From: Planctomycetaceae bacterium
Lineage (GTDB): Bacteria; Planctomycetota; Planctomycetia; Pirellulales; UBA1268
Assembly (NCBI GenBank): GCA_003509235.1
Contig: DONH01000213.1
Location: 1-8,544, forward strand
Direction of reading: 5' to 3'
Length of the DNA stretch: 8,544 nt
In this document: in pieces, positions 5,837-8,544 of the stretch
Layout of the letters: each line of letters opens with the position of its first letter
How positions within the stretch are numbered: position 1 is the stretch's first letter
Made by a program: the position numbers and the translations under genes
Notes under the pieces: generated by a model
The model's database searches: none
Seen by the model: only the letters and a program-made list of their open reading frames with translations
Told to the model about the DNA's origin: nothing

Positions 5837-7729
5837 TTAGAGGCCTGTAATCATGGTTCCGTTATCAGCAACGTCAAAGAGCGGACGGTATGGACTCGCA
5901 AGACTTCGTCTTGAGCGACCTCGTGGATAGTAGACAAGATTAATGCCAAGATTCCATGCCATTGGTGTAAAGGTTGTGGTAATGCCTCGAATCGGTCCCA
6001 CTTGTTTTGATTCGCCCGGCATTAAATAAGCGAACGTCCCCTCAAGGGCTAATGATCTCGTCATTGGCGCTCGAAGGATTGACCCAATATACCCCTGGCC
6101 TTCATGAGACGCTCCACCCCAGACCTTCCATTCGTTCGCATCACCGAATTGCACACGGTAAAACGCGTTGTAGGTATGAACTGTATTATTTTCAAAAGTA
6201 TTCTGAGTATTGTTATTAAAAAACCCTAACCCTTTACCGGCGTTAAATGCCCCCCAAAAACCGAGTTCATGATATCCCCATACATAGCTGATCTCACCAC
6301 GCATCTGCTTTATATCGGCCGTTCCCACGAATCCGGTATTGTTAAGGTAATCGAAGGCAGCACCACCTTGTAGACCACGGCCTTCAAATGCTCGTGTGTA
6401 TAAACCGGTCGTCACAAACTGCTGATTACGGGCTTCAATTAACGCAGGCGCCGCACCGCCACCAGAAACTCGCTGTGAGCCAAAACCTGTCTGCGTACCC
6501 CGTGCTCCAATTTGCCAGCCAAGCCCAAAAGCATTCCAAAGTGGCATTCCAAAGTTTAGATATTCATTCGTACCAAAGTTTCCTTTAATCCCAAGATCGA
6601 CTTCATTTTCAAACGCAGTCACACCAACACTGGCAGTAAAATCTCGGTACCATTTCCAACCGTAGTACGGGCGACCGAACTGGTGAAGCCATCGACAGAA
6701 TCTGCCATCAAAACAGCACGGAACAGGATTGCAATTTTCTTCACAGGCATATGGATCATCATAAAAAGACTCAACATGAAGTTGCGCTGGTGTCCGTCCC
6801 ATCCACATCTCCTCTCCCATCGAGGGAGAGCCCTCGCTGTATGATTCAAAGCCTGAACCAGGTGGCCCGTCGATAATCATTGAATCACCGGGTATATACG
6901 GTTCACTGCTTATGGAATTGTCTTGTGAGACCGACGACTGTTTGGGTTTGGCAGACTTCTTTGAAACTGGCGGCGGTGACACTGCCTCTGCCTGTGCTCG
7001 ACGAGCCATAACAGAAGGAACTTTGTCAACATCCATTGCCAATCGTTCAGGGCGAACGGCACTCTGCTTCATTCGTTGTGTATACGGGGGGGCCATGCCA
7101 CCGCCCTCGCGCTGCTTGGCGACAACTTGCAGATCAGCAGGCCGTTCCTGACTGAGAATTGGTCGGCCAGCGTTGTGCCCCTGTGGCGTTCGCATCATTC
7201 CGAGTCCAAATGGACCGTCATCACCTTGATTAGCTGACACTGTGCCTTCTGAGTCTGCAGGCTGTGCGTCTGCCATCCACTCACTGAGATTCTCAACCAT
7301 ACGGCCTGGATCGAGTTGTTTACGGAGCGGGGCAAAGTCTTCACGAGGGGTTTTTGCAACTACCTGCAACGACGGTTTTGCATCGCGATCAGGAATGGTG
7401 TCTGGGACAGAAACTGTGGCAGGAAGAGCGGGCTGATCGGTCAACGTTTTCTCAGCCTGTGACGACGCTGCAACCTGCTGGCGTTTGGTTACCGCACTCG
7501 ACAATGAAGGAGCAAGCTCACTGCCTGAAGGTTTCGCCGGCGAAGCCGGGGAGACATTTTCTTCGCCAGCTATCTCACTGCCTGTATCAAGAGGTCGAGC
7601 GGCTGCTCGATGGGGCGTCCAGCGAAGGCTTTTCGCGGATGGTGCCTCGTTCTCTCCGAAAGCAAAACTCGTACACAGGCCGTTCAGGCATACTACAAGT
7701 GCGGCAAGTTGAAGCGGATTCTGACGCAT
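5837..7729 (-). CDS. Secreted outer-membrane beta-barrel protein, planctomycete DUF6666-like
   Basis: The 630 residues begin with a signal peptide (MRQNPLQLAALVVCLNGLCT, then SFAFG), with likely cleavage near residues 23-25. Residues 26 to about 310 form a disordered Ala/Pro/Ser-rich region in which LQVVAK occurs twice (121-126, 200-205). A Cys cluster follows at 329, 333, 338, 339 and 345. From about 355 to the end the protein reads as amphipathic beta strands rich in Gly, Asn, Tyr and Trp. Examples are DFTASVGVTAFENEVDLGIK (363-382), GNFGTNEYLNFGMPLW (383-398) and the late strand AWNLGINLVYYPRG (591-604). The NFG-EYLNFG-PLW pattern resembles the DUF6666 planctomycete family as I remember it; no search was possible. 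Its location should be the outer membrane, with the long N-terminal region in the periplasm. The last residue is Leu, not the aromatic common at barrel ends. The start is supported by AGGAGAGA four to five bases upstream. Confidence 0.83.
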   Translation of the reverse strand: MRQNPLQLAALVVCLNGLCTSFAFGENEAPSAKSLRWTPHRAAARPLDTGSEIAGEENVSPASPAKPSGSELAPSLSSAVTKRQQVAASSQAEKTLTDQPALPATVSVPDTIPDRDAKPSLQVVAKTPREDFAPLRKQLDPGRMVENLSEWMADAQPADSEGTVSANQGDDGPFGLGMMRTPQGHNAGRPILSQERPADLQVVAKQREGGGMAPPYTQRMKQSAVRPERLAMDVDKVPSVMARRAQAEAVSPPPVSKKSAKPKQSSVSQDNSISSEPYIPGDSMIIDGPPGSGFESYSEGSPSMGEEMWMGRTPAQLHVESFYDDPYACEENCNPVPCCFDGRFCRWLHQFGRPYYGWKWYRDFTASVGVTAFENEVDLGIKGNFGTNEYLNFGMPLWNAFGLGWQIGARGTQTGFGSQRVSGGGAAPALIEARNQQFVTTGLYTRAFEGRGLQGGAAFDYLNNTGFVGTADIKQMRGEISYVWGYHELGFWGAFNAGKGLGFFNNNTQNTFENNTVHTYNAFYRVQFGDANEWKVWGGASHEGQGYIGSILRAPMTRSLALEGTFAYLMPGESKQVGPIRGITTTFTPMAWNLGINLVYYPRGRSRRSLASPYRPLFDVADNGTMITGL

Positions 7730-7732
7730 GAT

Positions 7733-7740
7733 TCTCTCCT
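7733..7740 (-). promoter_or_regulatory. Ribosome binding site of the barrel protein gene
   Basis: The minus-strand sequence is AGGAGAGA, then ATC and the ATG at 7729. The AGGAGA core lies five bases before the start, which fixes the start codon. The 152-base gap up to 7881 also contains a run of six Ts on the minus strand, but I saw no convincing terminator stem or -35/-10 pair there. Confidence 0.7.
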
Positions 7741-7881
7741 GGATAAGCGTTCACGAATGGCATATGCAGCCATCGTGATTGCTGATGCATTCAGAAAAGT
7801 TATCGGAATCCGTACAGCCAGAACTTTCGTAAAAAACAACACCCTCAACGCAGACTGCCTATCATCTCTAGTTCCAAAGCG

Positions 7882-8544
7882 TTATAAGGCGGAGAGCGAA
7901 TCCATTGCTTGAGACAGGTCTTCCTCAAGGTCGCCAGCCTCTTCAAGCCCAACGGACAGCCTAATCAGCCCATCTGTTATTCCAACTGCACGACGAGCCT
8001 CCGGTGCATACGCCCCGTGCGACATTACAGCCGGTACCTCAATCAGAGACTCAACAGCCCCAAGGCTTACCGCAAGCTGGAACAGCCGTGTCGATTCAAC
8101 AAAGCGCTGGGCACCCTGCACGTCGCTATCGATCTCAAAACTTACCATGGCCCCAAAACCTCCATGATATTGCTTTGCCGCAACGGCATGACCGGGGTCG
8201 CTATCTAGCCCTGGATAATAGACTCGCTTCACCGATGGCTGCTGACGTAACCACGAAGCCAGCCGCAGTGCCGTTGCTGACTGTGCGTGAACACGAAGTT
8301 CTAGTGTCTTCACACCGCGACAACAAAGAAAGGATTCCAGAGGGCCCATTACTGCGCCAGTCGCATTCTGCATCCAATGCAACTTTTCACCAACTTCCGG
8401 GGCACGTGCAACGAGAAGCCCACCGAGCAGATCACTATGCCCACCGATATATTTGGTTGCTGAGTGCATCACAATGTCTGCACCTATCTCCAGAGGCCGA
8501 CAAAGTACTGGCGTTGCTAGCGTGTTGTCGGCGACAAGCAAAGC
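7882..8544 (-). CDS. Cystathionine gamma-synthase/lyase-family PLP enzyme, C-terminal part (5' truncated by window)
   Basis: Enzymes of the Cys/Met metabolism PLP family catalyse gamma-replacement or gamma-elimination in trans-sulfuration (cystathionine synthesis or breakdown). About 221 codons are visible against roughly 380-400 in the family, so the N-terminal 40 percent lies beyond the window. The frame is open to the edge: the first full codon is GCT (Ala), then TTG (Leu), reading ALLVADNTLATP, so no start lies here. HSATKYIGGHSD carries the PLP-binding Lys (codon 8454-8452), and the Asp of DNTLATP should contact the cofactor ring nitrogen. GAVMGPLESFLCCRGVKTLE, VYYPGL, GGFGAMVSFE, SLGAVESLIEVPAVMSHG and GLIRLSVGLEEAGDLEEDL follow in family order. 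The Glu of SLGAVESL is the residue associated with cystathionine-type substrates rather than methionine gamma-lyase. The visible part cannot separate synthase from lyase, so no symbol is given. Confidence 0.93.
   Translation of the reverse strand, partial: ALLVADNTLATPVLCRPLEIGADIVMHSATKYIGGHSDLLGGLLVARAPEVGEKLHWMQNATGAVMGPLESFLCCRGVKTLELRVHAQSATALRLASWLRQQPSVKRVYYPGLDSDPGHAVAAKQYHGGFGAMVSFEIDSDVQGAQRFVESTRLFQLAVSLGAVESLIEVPAVMSHGAYAPEARRAVGITDGLIRLSVGLEEAGDLEEDLSQAMDSLSAL

Noticed and set aside
8539..8541. TTG near the right edge as a possible start for the PLP enzyme
   Set aside because: The frame continues upstream to the edge, and the sequence there is the conserved interior strand LLVADNTLATP, so the gene simply runs off the window.

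Overview
The window reads as chromosomal DNA from a planctomycete, most likely a marine Pirellulaceae-type organism. The grounds are a large secreted beta-barrel protein resembling the planctomycete DUF6666 group, an Arg/Gly-rich disordered protein ending in a Trp-containing tail that I associate with planctomycetes, and mid-range base composition with co-directional genes. This placement comes from recognising protein style, not from a database search. No rRNA, tRNA, CRISPR array, transposase, integrase or phage gene was seen.

Every gene I can support lies on the minus strand, so transcription runs from the right edge to the left. From right to left: (i) 8544-7882, the C-terminal part of a PLP-dependent cystathionine gamma-synthase/lyase-family enzyme, cut by the window edge; (ii) 7729-5837, a 630-residue secreted outer-membrane barrel protein; (iii) a 174-base gap with a long bulged inverted repeat and a 12-base palindrome; (iv) 5662-4223, a 479-residue low-complexity protein with three Arg-rich blocks; (v) a 252-base gap with a perfect 9-bp hairpin and a possible 38-residue membrane peptide; (vi) 3970-2648, a GT4-type glycosyltransferase; (vii) 2651-372, a family GH92 alpha-mannosidase-type hydrolase; (viii) an AT-rich gap with two adjacent odd palindromes; (ix) 211-1, the 5' end of a secreted protein whose leader appears split between two frames.

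The clearest functional unit is the glycosyltransferase plus GH92 pair. The stop of the first and the start of the second share the four bases ATGA, so they are probably co-translated. Neither protein shows a signal peptide, which is unusual for GH92 enzymes. A cytoplasmic make-and-break cycle for one mannose-containing glycoside is a reasonable guess, but substrate and product cannot be read from the sequence.

Nothing here amounts to a proven new system. The items most worth a second look are the coupled GT4-GH92 pair, the Arg-block protein with its duplicated N-terminal motif, and the frame-split leader at the left edge.
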